Source of the DNA: Dichotomocladium elegans
Lineage: Eukaryota > Mucoromycota > Mucoromycetes > Mucorales > Lichtheimiaceae
Assembly (NCBI GenBank): GCA_025716815.1
Contig: JAIXMN010000002.1
Coordinates: 2,355,343-2,419,342, forward strand
Direction: 5' to 3'
Length of the DNA stretch: 64,000 nt
The notes beneath the pieces were generated by a model. That model made no database searches. It worked only from the letters and a program-made list of their open reading frames with translations, and was not told the origin of the DNA. Position numbers and translations under genes: made by a program. Positions 34,635 through 45,295 of the stretch are shown here, piece after piece (the stretch's first letter is position 1; each line of letters begins with the position of its first letter).

Positions 34635-36000
34635 TGTTGCATTTCCTCCGCCGTTGCATCATCCGCGTCTACGTCAATGACATCCTCCTGCGTCGTGGGA
34701 TTGCCAAACACGGCTCGCACGTCGTCTTGGGAGGGGACAGCAGGCTGTCTCCTTACGGGGCGGGGGCGCGCCAAAAGGAAGCGATCGAGGATGGACTGGT
34801 CCAGCCGATGAGGTCGTTGACATCTACATCTCTCGCAAAGTGACGGAGGATGGCATAGCCGAGATGCGCTTTAGGCATGCGGACGCAAGCCCGCAACATT
34901 CGTTCCGCGTACAATTCGCGGGCTTTCTGTATGCGTTGATCGGTGTTGAGATCAGCATAGGCGGTTGAACGATGGTATCAGCTGCAACGGGATCAAATTT
35001 AATCACGGTAATCTTGGCCTGGGCGAGCTTTTCCTTTAGCTCATTGACGAAGGAGGAGTGCACCAACAGGTTTGTGACACCCCGCACAGGAAAATGAACA
35101 TCAATGATGCGTCCTTGAGGCACACCAAGGATTGAGAGGGCTCTTCTAACTTCGCTGTGTTGCGTACGACGCGGGGACGAGAGATACAGCATCGAGTATC
35201 CCCTGTGCTCACCTTCTATTGCTGGTGTGAAACAGCGGGTAGCCCAGTTGCGCATGCCTTCAGTTGGTTGATCCACACGTTGTCGGCGACGTTGAGCTCG
35301 CGATGGCGATGTGTTCTTTTTTGTGACCGAGGCCCAAGTGGTTGGGGCAGTCGTTGGGTGTGTGGCGGGTGTGTCGTTGTTAGGGCAATGGCGGGAATCC
35401 ATAGTGGATGATCCCGGGATTGCACTGATTCCATGAAGCGCACCACCGCAGGTGTTCGTTCAAGCGGGATCCGTCCTCCTGCATTGGGGTTGGTTGCTGC
35501 TTTGGTGGAAGGTTGCGCAAATTGTCCAATTCTTGTCGCAGCTGTGCTGATGTTGCACGCTCCTGTGCGAGGTCAACTCTAAGCTGATCTCGTTCAGCAA
35601 ATAGCTCCTGTAGTTGGTGCATCATTTTGTCCTGAGCGGACAATTGCTTCGCTTGCTCCGAGAGCTGGCGTTGTACACTCTGCACCCAATTAAAAAGATT
35701 AATTGAGTGTGGGAGTTCTGCTGAATTCCCGCTTGTGTTTCGTTTGCACGCAGTTCGCTCATCAGGTTCGCAAATGGCTGTTCGGTGGGTGCAGTTGGTT
35801 GCGATGGGGGCGGGCTGTTGCTGATCGGGATGGCCGATGTCGAAGTAATCGTGGAATCGGCGGCTGCATGGCGCCTGGGTAGAGGCTGCATCATTCGTTT
35901 TTTCACAGGCTGGGCTAGGCCTGCGATCTTTGTAGCACGGGGCACAAGGGAATGTCGGCGTTTTGCTGTGTCGTGCTACTGTCGGGCACGTTAGTGTCGC
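34632..36000 (-). pseudogene. LINE ORF1 (copy 1), frameshifted
   Basis: Three overlapping frames make up one ORF1: 35945-35690 (VPRATKIAGLAQPVKKRMMQ, PPSQPTAPTEQPFANLM), 35685-35420 (coiled coil QLSEQAKQLSAQDKMMHQLQ), 35402-34824 (PRRTQHSEVRRALSILGVPQ), then a further shift before the stop overlapping ORF2. The order equals ORF1 of copy 2. At least three frameshifts are visible. ORF1 proteins of LINEs bind their RNA; the coiled coil suggests oligomers. Confidence 0.75.
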
Positions 36001-36093
36001 CGGAGTGGGATCTGGGTCGTGGTGGTGATGGTGGTGGTGTTACGAGTGCGTGAAATTTTGTTGCGTGATAGGGTACACTTTTAGCCGAAAAAC

Positions 36094-36158
36094 TATATAA
36101 AGACCTCGAATTCGCCGCGCGCGATGCTCGACAAGGTCTCGCTTCTATGGCGCAATTG
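36094..36158 (+). repeat. Left 65-bp target duplication of LINE copy 2
   Basis: Identical to 41287-41351. It comprises 47 bases of tRNA-Asn 5' flank (starting TATATAAAGACC) and the first 18 bases of the tRNA (36141-36158, ending CAATTG). The rest of the tRNA is absent on this side. Confidence 0.9.
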
Positions 36159-36425
36159 AAAAGTTATTTATTGGTTTTGGAGCATGGTTGTGGCCGGCGC
36201 CTATGGGCATGTGGCCGCTCCGTGACAGTACAAAAGGATGTCGGATAAAAATTAAAGTTACAATGCCGATCAGAATGGTGCATTAAAAAACCCCCAAAAG
36301 AGGAAAAAGTCAACCACCTGTCAAAAAAAAAAAAGAATATAGACCAAAATGGGAGAAAATGAAAATGAGAAAAAAAGAGCATGTGATGCTAATACCAGAC
36401 ACCAAGAGAAAGGCCTCAGGTGGAG

Positions 36426-39400
36426 TTAGTCAGCCAGCTCGACGCGGGCAGCTTCAAGTGCCGCTTGAACAGCTTCAGCCATGGGAGCAGAGGGATCGTC
36501 GTCGTCTTCGAAATCATCAGCATCGGGGTGGCTAAGAAAGTCGACGCGGCGCAGATAGTGCAGCAAGGCTGGCCAGGCGAGCTGCCAGCGCCCGTTCTGG
36601 AGCTTGTCTGCTGATCGTGGCAGGCTGTTGATGATGTGGTCAACGGGGTGGAGCGCATTTGAGACCGGTACAAAGCCAAAGGCGCGTTTGAGGGCCAATG
36701 CGGCCTGCTCCACCAGAGGACACTCCGTGTAGTGCGTACGCGTGGCAGCCTCAGCCCCGCAGCGGCAGTTCTTGAGCGGGAAGGAGGGAAGCCAATGGAG
36801 ACGCCAGTTCACCAGGCGATGCCGATCACGTGAGGTGGCGGGGAGAAACAGCACCGGGTCAATCTGGCGCGTAGGTCGTAGGCGGGCGACAGCTGGTTTC
36901 TGGGCGCGACGCTTCTCCAGCTCAAGATCGCGGTGGTGTAGCACTGCTTCACGGACTGGATATTGAGGTGGCTCATCTGACAAAACGAGGCCACGCCAGG
37001 TGGTCCAAAGAGGGTTGGCACGCGAGATTTTACGCCACGGCTCATCGGTCCGCTGGTGTTGCAGGAAGGACAAAATGACCGCACGCAGCATTGTCGGAGT
37101 CGGTAATGCATTGCCGCGCGTCACAAACTTGACCTGCAGGATTCGCATTCGCAATGTCATTGACGGGAGATCGGCCATCACCATTGGCACAATCGTTGGC
37201 AATCGGCGGGCAGTCGGCTGGTTCATTGCAAGCTTGACGCAGCTTTCTTGCGCCTTTTGGAGGAGGGCGAGCTGGTCGTATGTTAAGGGGGCTATGGCAA
37301 GGCCATACTCGAGAATGGGGCGAACAAAGGTACGATACGTACGCAGTGCTGCCCACAGACCGAGACCATAACGATGCACCCCCATATGTCGGAACGTAGC
37401 CATCACACCTGTGGCCTTGCTAATGCGGTCTTGTACCAGTTGGTCGCGGTCAATGCCTTCTTTGCTGAAAGGGATGCCAAGGTATTTGAATGCTTGCACC
37501 ACTGGAAGAGGCCGCGAGTACAACGTAAAAATGTCACTAGCTGGAGCATTCAGTACTGCGCATTTTTCAGGGTTCCACCGGTATCCTAGCTGGCGCGAGT
37601 GTCGCTCTGCCATGCCCAGCATGTGGCACATGTCCTCAGCAGTACCAAAGAGGGCAACGTCGTCGGCGTAGAGCAGTGCGTTGACTGGCATGATGTGGTT
37701 GTCGATCCGAGGTGGGGGCCGGCCGCCACCAGGGCTTCGATAGTAGCGGAGACGGTTGCTTGCTTCTTCAGAAACCCCCTCGAGGCTTGTTGTGCGAAGG
37801 AGGAGGGGCCGGCGCAGGTGTGCATTAACTCGGAGGGCCGTCGGAAGCGTGTCGATGAAAATGGCGTAGAGCAGAGGGCTAAGGATCGAGCCTTGCAGGA
37901 CGCCTTTTGCGGGCCGGATGAAGTGCGATTGGTAGTTTTTCAGGATAACAGCCAGCTGAACATCCTCAAACAAATGACGACAGAGCCGAAAGGAAGCAGG
38001 TGGGAGGTGCCCACGCAGGTGTTCCCAGATGACCTGGCGATCCACAGAGTCATACGCCGCTTTGATGTCGAGGAACGCAACCACTGGCCATTCACCATGC
38101 TCCTGCTGAAATCGACGCATGAGAATGTACAGCGAGAAGGCTTGGTCCAAGGCACCGCGGTTCTCCCTAAAGCCACCTTGTGCCATATCCAATGCAGGTA
38201 TGTGATCGAGCAAGTGCGGCAGCAGGCATCGCTCGAGTATCTTGCGAAAGAGGCTGGTGAGACTGATTGGACGATAGTTACTCGGCTGTGAGGGATCTCC
38301 TTTCTTGTAGATGGGGACTACTTGGGCGGTCCGCCATCCAGGAGGGGTCCACGACCAGCGCCAGCACAGGGTAAACAACGCCTCCAGGAGTTTGGACAGA
38401 GGGATGGCGATGGGCTTGAGCATTGCCCCAGTGATGTGATCGCTTCCGGGGGCTTTCCGCGACGGCATTTGCTTGATGATAGCACGAATGTCCGAGGCAT
38501 TAAAGGGCGATATGCCAAGCAGGGATGGGTCGATGGCTGCAGGAGGGGTGGAGTCTACCAAACGATTTCCGCCAAAAACTTGCTCGAGATGAGTTGCCAT
38601 GCTGGAGGCAGCGTGCAGTGGACCATCAGGATGGGAGAGGGTGGTGGGGGCAGTACGGCTGCGGCGCATGCGCTTGAGGACGGCATTGACCTCCCCTTGT
38701 GTTCGCTGTTCCATGGCTTTGCAAAATTGCTTCCACTGTTGGCGGCGTGTCAATCTTAGTTCCCTTCCAAAGGCTTTCTTCGCGGCCTGGAACCGATTCC
38801 ACAGCATGGAGCGATTGACTAGGTCACCAGGGGCGTTTCGCCAGCGGCGGTATTCTTCTTCACGTCGGTCTGCGAGACGCTGGAGCTCGTCATTCCAGAA
38901 CCATTTCCAGTGACGAGGTCGCATCTTGCCACGCGTGACGCTCGCATCCAAGGCGGACTGGATGCTGGCGGTGATCCGGTCACCGAAATCCTCTATTAGG
39001 TGACGATGGCAGATATGAAACTCGTCGGTCAGATGTGAGAGAATCTCGTCAAGCAGAGGATCTGTTGCGATGGTGAACTTGTCGATGAAAAGAGCCATGA
39101 TATCCGGGTCGTTGAGTCGTTGTAGCCGCCAATGTTGCCGGGGCGCTGTAGGTTCTGGTAGTGTTGTTAGAGGCGTGACTGTCCAGAACGAGAAGACACA
39201 CAGGTGGTGGTCTGAGTTGAGAGAGACATCGCTGCAGATCACCAGGGACGGATCTCTTACAGCTAACCGGTTTGAGATGAACAGGTCGATGATGCTCGTG
39301 CCCAGGGCAGATGCAAATGTGGGCTGGCCATAGGTGAGTGAACCATTCCAGATATGCAAGCCATGCTGTATCACCCAGTCGCGAAGAGTAGGACCGCGGT

Positions 39401-39845
39401 CGTTCTGGTCGTGGTCACCGAGTGAGCGGAGCCGAGTGTTGAGATCACCAAGGACGATGGTGCGGTCGTCGATGGTGAGGCTGTTGAGAAGGTCACGGAT
39501 TGTAAGAAGATCGAGTGATGGCGGTAAGTAGAGGGAGTGCACTGTATAAGGCCCCATGGTGAAGGAGAGGATATAGGGCGAGGTGATGGCATGTGGGTGG
39601 ATATGGAAAGGCAAGTCAGGGCGGGCCAAGAGTGAGACACCGCCAAAACCGCGAGTGCCATTGCGCGGCCTGCGCGCATAGTTGTGGGTTTGCGTCCAAT
39701 GTGTGTTGAGTCGACCTTGCATAAGGTATGTTTCTGTGAGAATTAAAATGTCGACATTCATGTTGGTGCAATGTCGAACCACCTCGTCAGGCGACCGGTT
39801 GATGCCAGCCGCGTTTAATAGACCGATGCAAAGTCGATCTATCAT
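36426..39845 (-). CDS. LINE ORF2, endonuclease and reverse transcriptase (copy 2)
   Basis: 1139 codons, uninterrupted. Residues 1-225: APE-type endonuclease (LLNAAGINRSPDEVVRHC, ILTETYL, VLGDLNTR, SLNSDHHLCVF). About 460-820: reverse transcriptase (SRKAPGSDHITGAMLKPI, FLDIKAAYDSVDR, GVLQGSILSPLLYAIF, ALLYADDVALFG with YADD). About 1025-1045: Cys-His motif (CRCGAEAATRTHYTECP), as found near the carboxyl end of many LINE ORF2 proteins. The acidic tail ends ALEAARVELAD. The start ATG (39843-39845) overlaps the ORF1 TGA as ATGA, which suggests translation by termination and reinitiation. It should encode a complete target-primed reverse transcription enzyme; site choice is presumably set by its endonuclease. 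Confidence 0.95.
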   Translation of the reverse strand: MIDRLCIGLLNAAGINRSPDEVVRHCTNMNVDILILTETYLMQGRLNTHWTQTHNYARRPRNGTRGFGGVSLLARPDLPFHIHPHAITSPYILSFTMGPYTVHSLYLPPSLDLLTIRDLLNSLTIDDRTIVLGDLNTRLRSLGDHDQNDRGPTLRDWVIQHGLHIWNGSLTYGQPTFASALGTSIIDLFISNRLAVRDPSLVICSDVSLNSDHHLCVFSFWTVTPLTTLPEPTAPRQHWRLQRLNDPDIMALFIDKFTIATDPLLDEILSHLTDEFHICHRHLIEDFGDRITASIQSALDASVTRGKMRPRHWKWFWNDELQRLADRREEEYRRWRNAPGDLVNRSMLWNRFQAAKKAFGRELRLTRRQQWKQFCKAMEQRTQGEVNAVLKRMRRSRTAPTTLSHPDGPLHAASSMATHLEQVFGGNRLVDSTPPAAIDPSLLGISPFNASDIRAIIKQMPSRKAPGSDHITGAMLKPIAIPLSKLLEALFTLCWRWSWTPPGWRTAQVVPIYKKGDPSQPSNYRPISLTSLFRKILERCLLPHLLDHIPALDMAQGGFRENRGALDQAFSLYILMRRFQQEHGEWPVVAFLDIKAAYDSVDRQVIWEHLRGHLPPASFRLCRHLFEDVQLAVILKNYQSHFIRPAKGVLQGSILSPLLYAIFIDTLPTALRVNAHLRRPLLLRTTSLEGVSEEASNRLRYYRSPGGGRPPPRIDNHIMPVNALLYADDVALFGTAEDMCHMLGMAERHSRQLGYRWNPEKCAVLNAPASDIFTLYSRPLPVVQAFKYLGIPFSKEGIDRDQLVQDRISKATGVMATFRHMGVHRYGLGLWAALRTYRTFVRPILEYGLAIAPLTYDQLALLQKAQESCVKLAMNQPTARRLPTIVPMVMADLPSMTLRMRILQVKFVTRGNALPTPTMLRAVILSFLQHQRTDEPWRKISRANPLWTTWRGLVLSDEPPQYPVREAVLHHRDLELEKRRAQKPAVARLRPTRQIDPVLFLPATSRDRHRLVNWRLHWLPSFPLKNCRCGAEAATRTHYTECPLVEQAALALKRAFGFVPVSNALHPVDHIINSLPRSADKLQNGRWQLAWPALLHYLRRVDFLSHPDADDFEDDDDPSAPMAEAVQAALEAARVELAD

Positions 39846-41230
39846 TGACTGTCGTGCATTTCGTCGTCGTCCACATCTCGGCTAATGCCGAGAATCTTTT
39901 CAGCTTCTTCCACAGATGGGATTGGCCGCGGGGCAGGTCGTACTGGGCGTTGACGGACCGCCTGGAATTGCGTTAGTACGGTAGCATCCAAATGGTGCGG
40001 GTCGTCCACGTCGGTATTCACAAAATGTTGCAAGATCGAGAAACCCAGATGTGCCTTGGGCATTCGAAGACAGGCTCGAAGCATCCGTTGTTGATAGAGC
40101 TCGCGGGCTTTTGCGACACGTTCCTCTGCTGTAAATCCGGCATACGCCGGCTGAATGATGGTGTTGGCTGCGATGGGATCAAAATCGATGGTGGTGATCT
40201 TGGCCTCTGCGAGTTTCGCCTTAAGTTCGCACACAAATGATGCGTGTACCAGCAAACTGGTAACACCGCGAACTGGGAAGTGTACATCAATGATGCGCCC
40301 TTGAGGGACACCCAGAATTGAGAGTGCCCGTCGGATCTCACTGTGTTGTGTGCGGCGTGGTGATGCAAAGGACAGCATAGCATAACCTCGGTTCTCCGGA
40401 GATGCTGCGGCTGCAAAGCAGCGGGTTGCCCAGGTGAGCATGCCTTCAGTAGGTTGATCGGTGCGCTGCCGACGGCGCTGGGCGCGAGAGGGGGGTGTGT
40501 TTTTCCGTGCTACTGAGGCCCATGTGAGCTGGCTAGCAGTGGATGTTGCGTTCACTGGACGATGGCGTGAGTCCATGGTGGAAGATCCCGGCACTGCGAC
40601 TGCATCCATGAATCGTACAACGGCTGGTGTGCCTTCAGGCTGGTTGCTCTCGACCTGCATCGGATTTTCTTCCGTCTGTTGTAGTGAGTTACGTAAGGTA
40701 CTCAACTCCTTCCGCAGTGCTGCAGTAGATGCCCTTTCCTGGGCGAGGTCTGCCTTGAGCTGGTCCCGTTCAGCAAGTAGCTCCTGGAGTTGGTTCATCA
40801 TCGTGTCATGTGCGGATAATAGCTTCGCCTGCTCGGAGAGCTGATGTTGCACACTCTGTACCCAATTAAATAAATTAATGGAGTGTGGGAGTTCTACCAT
40901 GGCTTCCGCCTGGTTTTCGTTCTTGTGCACTTCCTCCATCAAGTTCGCAAATGTCTGCTTGGTTCGCTCTGCCGACTGCGAAGTTGGCAGACTGTTGCTG
41001 ATCGTGTGGCTGATGTTGACACTATCTCGGAAGTAATAGCGTCCTGGCGCATTGGTGAAGGTTGCATCATTCGCTTTTTCACCGGCTGTGGTGGGCCTGG
41101 GATCTTTGTTGCACGTGGCACAAGTGAATGCCTACGCTTTGCACGTGTGTTGGGAGCCGTGGTGCTGCTGTCAGGCACGTTAGAAGTGTCAGTGGTGGTT
41201 GCGGGAGTCGTAATGGAGTTTGTAATGGTG
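39842..41230 (-). CDS. LINE ORF1, coiled-coil RNA-binding-type protein (copy 2)
   Basis: The main frame, 40942-39842, encodes a leucine-rich coiled coil (QLSEQAKLLSAHDTMMNQLQ to LRKELSTLRNSLQ), a basic linker (ARKNTPPSRAQRRRQRTDQP), a folded domain (PRRTQHSEIRRALSILGVPQ, DVHFPVRGVTSLLVHASFV) and a tail with SVEEAEKILGISRDVDDDEM. Upstream, residues homologous to copy 1 continue in this frame (TKQTFANL) and then in another frame (PRATKIPGPPQPVKKRMMQP, to about 41.2 kb), so a frameshift lies near 41.0 kb. No obvious ATG precedes that part. No CCHC knuckle is visible in ORF1. Confidence 0.75.
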
Positions 41231-41286
41231 GCAGTTGTTGGGGGCGAAAATTTCGACGGGCCGGAGAAAGTGTTTTACCGAAAAAG

Positions 41287-41351
41287 TATATAAAGACCTC
41301 GAATTCGCCGCGCGCGATGCTCGACAAGGTCTCGCTTCTATGGCGCAATTG
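41287..41351 (+). repeat. Right 65-bp target duplication of LINE copy 2
   Basis: Same 65 bases as 36094-36158, here continuous with the remaining 56 bases of tRNA-Asn, so the tRNA gene is rebuilt on this side. Confidence 0.9.
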
Positions 41352-41407
41352 GCTAGCGCGTCTGACTGTTAATCAGGAGGTTGGTGGTTCGAGCCCACCT
41401 AGGAGCG
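41334..41407 (+). tRNA. tRNA-Asn (anticodon GTT)
   Basis: 74 nt. Acceptor arms GCTTCTA and TAGGAGC, D stem GCGC/GCGC, anticodon loop CTGTTAA with GTT at 41368-41370, T arm GGTGG TTCGAGC CCACC, discriminator G. One G-U pair in the acceptor and one in the anticodon stem. A TATATAAA element lies 47 bp upstream, and a T5 tract at 41441-41445 may be the Pol III terminator. The gene looks intact despite the LINE insertion, because the target duplication restores its 5' part. Confidence 0.95.
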
Positions 41408-41487
41408 GGTCAACCACATGGTAGTGGAAAATAGTTTCACTTTTTGTCGTGTCGTGGACTGATCGTGTGAGTCACGTGGCATGAATG

Positions 41488-41779
41488 TGTCGTCTTTTTA
41501 TCAAACTTGGATACCACTGAGAAGAGACGACGTCCACGGAGAGATAGAACCACACAGATAGTCGTCCGGACAATATATGATGATGTTTTATTATGATAAA
41601 TGTCCCATTATTTATACTGTATTGACTTGTAAGAAATGAGTGCAATGCTGTCAAGATTGCTACTGATGACTCATGTTTAGCAACCATTGTCATTCGGACT
41701 TTGTCTAAAAAGTGCTACGCTCCGCGGTAATGGTCATGTAGCTGGTGATTAAAATAATCGACTGGACTGTACTACGACA
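41488..41779 (-). repeat. 3' LTR of element A
   Basis: 292 bp. Matches the right LTR except for a 28-bp segment (GAGATAACCAC-type repeat) present only on the right and a few substitutions. The complement of the polypurine tract (TTACCCCCCTCC) adjoins it at 41780. Confidence 0.9.
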
Positions 41780-44700
41780 TTACCCCCCTCCGAGAATGTT
41801 GGTCGTCCTCGAACAACAACTGCAAGGTGTGGTCTTGGATATCTGATCGGTTGGCGGCACGGGAAGCGACAGGATCGAACCAAGGGGAGGTGGGTGCTGT
41901 CTGAAAATGGACGGGACGTAGACGGTCGGTATGGACCCAGGAGCTATATTCCTTGCCGTTCATGTCTTTTAGCTTGTAGGTGTCCGAGTCTAAGTTACGA
42001 CTGATCACCAAGTACAGTCCTTTCCAATTGTACTCCAGGCTTAACTTTTGCTCGTTACGTAATAGGACATGGTCACCAATAGCAAACGTTTGCGGTTGTA
42101 GTGTGGCATCCCAAATAGCTTTATCCCGCTGGGCGTTGGCGCGAAGCTGTTCCGCGGCAGAGGCGCGAGCTTCATGTAAGCGCAACAGCGATGGTCGGCG
42201 AGCATCTACAAGTGTCTTGGGATCCGGTTCTTGTTCTTCAACTAGTAAGGGCCGCGTCATATCACCAGGAAGGCGGGGTTCTACTCCGTACACCATATAG
42301 AACGGACTCATGCCCGTTGTGCGATGCTTGCGCACACAACACGCAAAGACAGACGGTTCTAAGAAATCATCCCAGCAATGGATGGCACCATTGGTATATT
42401 TCCGAAGCATAGATTTAAGAATGCCGTTGGTGCGCTCAACCTTGCCATTCGTACGTGGGTGGAAAGCCGAAGTCAACTTGTGGTGGATTTTGGTGCGACC
42501 CAGATACAGGTTCAATACTTTGGACATGAAGTTGGCGCCGCGATCCGTCAGGATTTCGTTAGGGCAACCGAACTGCATGACGATCTCTTCAAAAATGAAA
42601 TCAGCAATGGCTTGGCCTGTGGCATCAGGGACGGCTCGTGCGATGGTCCAATTGGTGGTGTAGTCGACGGCGACCAAGATCCAATGGTTGCGGCGCATGG
42701 TGGTCGGTAGTTCGCCAATAAAATCAAGATGCCAACGTGAGAAAGCAGGTGGGACATCCAAGGGTCGCATGGGTGCATGATGTGTGCCGCGGTCGGGGTT
42801 GGCTGCCAACTGGCACTGGGGGCAATTACGTAGCCATTCCTGGATGTCTTCTTTCATGTTCGGCCACCACCAACGTTTCTTGATGACGTCGTACAGAGTT
42901 TCCATCCCGGCGTGTCCAAAACTGGTATGAAAGTGATGAACAAGATCGGCGCGGCGAGCGAAGAGAGCAAAGCGGATTTCTTGTACCTCAGATCCGACCT
43001 TGACTTTGCGATAAATTCGGTTATCTCTGACTGTAAATTTGTCCCGATGCTTCACCAAGAGATCCCTGACTATGGCCGGCCACTGTGTTTCGGCAAAATT
43101 GTAGAATTTCGGCCAGTCGGATTCCTCAATCGACTTTATGGCGTAGAGGTAATTAGGTTCCAGTGACTTCTCTTCCGGAACGCAGTGAGGTCCATCTCGC
43201 CGAGACAGCAGGTCAGGTACATGATTGTCCTTTCCACTCTTGTACTGAATCTCGGGGTCGTATAGTTCTAGTTCGGCTATCCAACGGATCAGGCGTGGTG
43301 GCGGTGGTTTTGTGCGGCTCCGGAAGTACAACAAAGGGTGATGATCGGTGCGTACAACATAAGGTCTACCTTCGACAAAACAACGCCATGTGCGCAGTGC
43401 ATGTAGTATACCCAATAGTTCCCTCTCTTGGGCTGGATAATTGCGTTCGGCCGAGGACAGCTTCTTGGATTCAAAAGCGAGCGGATGTAGCTGGCCATCC
43501 TCTCCCTCTTGCAGCAGTACCGCACCTATACCAAAGTTAGAGGCGTCCGTCTCGATGATATACGGTAGGTCGGGGTTCGGTGGTAGCAGTATCGGGGCCT
43601 CGGACATGCGGGACTTGATAAGGTCGAAAGCGGTCTGGCATTCTGGCGTCCAACTGATCGACCGCTTTTTCGCACCCGTCCCCTTCGTCAGATCGGTTAA
43701 CGGTGCCGCTATTGTCGCGAAATCACGGATAAAACGCCGGTAATGAGAGGCCAAACCGACAAACTGCCGTACTTCTTGGACGTTGGTCGGCTGCGGCCAA
43801 TCGCGAATAGCTTTTACCTTGGTTTTGGACGGTAGAATCCCTGCAGCAGAGACCTGGAACCCAACGAATTCCAGCTCAGTCTTGAAGAATTCGCATTTCT
43901 TCAGGTTGGCCACTAGCTTAGCATCCCGTAAACGATCAAGAACCTGGCGTACGTGTTGGTAATGCTCCTTTTCGGACTTGCTAAAGATCAGAATGTCGTC
44001 GAGATAAACCAATGCAAAAACATCCAAGCAGTCGCCCAAAACGGAATTCATTAGCCGTTGGAACGTGGGAGGGGCATTTGTCAATCCAAAAGGGAGCACT
44101 TGGAACTCGTATGATCCGTAGCGTGTGTTGAATGCTGTCTTGGGAATATCCTCCTCTCGAATCCGTACTTGATGATAGCCGCTTTTCAAATCGATACTTG
44201 AGAAATATTTGGCACCACCGATTCGTTCCAAGCATTCGTCGATTCGAGGGAGTGGATGCGAGTTGCGTTTAGTTACCTGATTGATTGCATGGTAGTCCAC
44301 ACAGAGGCGCATTGAGCCGTCCTTCTTGCGCACGAACAACACCGGGGCGCCCCATGGAGACGCGCTAGGGCGGATCAAACGTAGATCTAAGAGCTCTTTG
44401 AGCTGCTTACGCAATTCGTCCAGCTCGAGTGGGCTCATCTTGTATGGTGCTCGATTGATGGGTGCTGCAGCACCTGTGTCGATGACATGGCTCACCTCAC
44501 GCACAGGTGGTAGTCCTGGTAGTTTATCCTGGAAGACTTCTGGGTATTCCTTGCACAGTGCGTGGAGTTTGTCTTGCTGGGGTTTCTTCTCCTCTTGGTG
44601 CTCGGTACGCACGTAGCACAAGTACAGCTCATCTACTTGATCCCGTGTAACCATCCGGGCGACTTGGCGGTGTGAGATAAGGTAGGCCAGCTCCGGAATA

Positions 44701-45240
44701 GGGCGATCGTACTTTGGCCGAAGTGTGTACTGAATCCCATTGACCGAAAACGTCCATGTATCTTGATCCCAATCTGGTACAGGTTTGATGTTCTTGATCC
44801 AATCGCGACCCAGGATCAAGTCGAATTTTGTATCGAGAACGAACGCAGAAACGTTGTGGGTAAAACCAGCGGCATCTAGTGATAGACTGACAGAGCAGTC
44901 GATTGAGAACTTATGGCCACCGGCGGTTTCCACTTGCTGGTCCTTGACATAACGCACAGGGCAACCCACAGCCAACTGAGGTGACACATATGACGAGGTA
45001 GCGCCACTATCCAATAATACTTCAATCGGTTTCCCATTGCAGGACATGTTGTACAGGGGTAACTCGGTATTCTTTATTGCCAATAGTGATTCAATATGTC
45101 TAACGTCAGCGGCAAGCACTTTTCGATCATCCTCGTCTTGCTCGGCCGGGGGATCGTCAGACAAATCGATCAATGGTCTCTCCGATGGGCGCGGTTCTTG
45201 TGTTGGGACAGGTATACCAGCGGGCGGATCTGAGGTAGGG
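41772..45240 (-). CDS. Ty3-type Pol polyprotein of element A
   Basis: The frame is open from before 45173 with no ATG; it starts downstream of the Gag stop in the -1 frame, so frameshifting or internal initiation is implied. Counting from 45173 (TTG): retropepsin motif LLDSGATSSYV at about residue 53; RT with FALVYLDDILIFSK at about 390; RNase H with IETDASNFGIGAVLLQE at about 545; integrase zinc finger H-H-C-C (FHTSFGHAGMETLYD to NCPQCQ) at about 735-785; integrase D,D,E core (HLDFIGELP, LTDRGANFMS, HPRTNGKVERTNG) at about 815-915; then a GPY-like end (YNWKGLYLVISRN). No chromodomain. The stop codon falls 8 bases inside the 3' LTR. The frame is uninterrupted, so the protein may be functional. 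Confidence 0.93.
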
Positions 45241-45295
45241 CGTTGGGATTGGGTGACCAGGTTGAGAGATGGACGTGCGCGCGAAAGGACTCCCT

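Larger units (their letters stand above)
31566..36093 (-). mobile_element. LINE (non-LTR retrotransposon) copy 1, 3' truncated
   Basis: 5' end at 36093, directly abutting the tRNA-Asn flank TATATAAAGACC. It carries a broken ORF1 and a long ORF2. Compared with copy 2 it loses homology right after the peptide HWLPS, so it lacks the last 110 or so codons and the 3' UTR. Both copies start with almost the same 9 bases (TTTTTCGG after one variable base), which defines the element's 5' end. Confidence 0.85.
36159..41286 (-). mobile_element. LINE copy 2, full length, inserted in a tRNA-Asn gene
   Basis: 5128 bp between two 65-bp direct repeats. 5' end at 41286, 3' end at 36159. It contains ORF1, ORF2 and a 3' UTR of 267 bp that ends in AATAAATAACTTTT without a long poly(A) tail. 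ORF2 is open; ORF1 has a frame break near 41.0 kb. Overall it is younger and better preserved than copy 1. Confidence 0.9.

Noticed and set aside
36141..36158. A second tRNA-Asn gene
   Set aside because: Only the first 18 bases are present; it is the left half of the LINE target duplication.
37599..38291. 230-codon plus-strand ORF inside LINE copy 2, and 10456-11286 inside pyruvate kinase
   Set aside because: Both are antisense shadows of strongly conserved genes, created by the codon bias of the coding strand.
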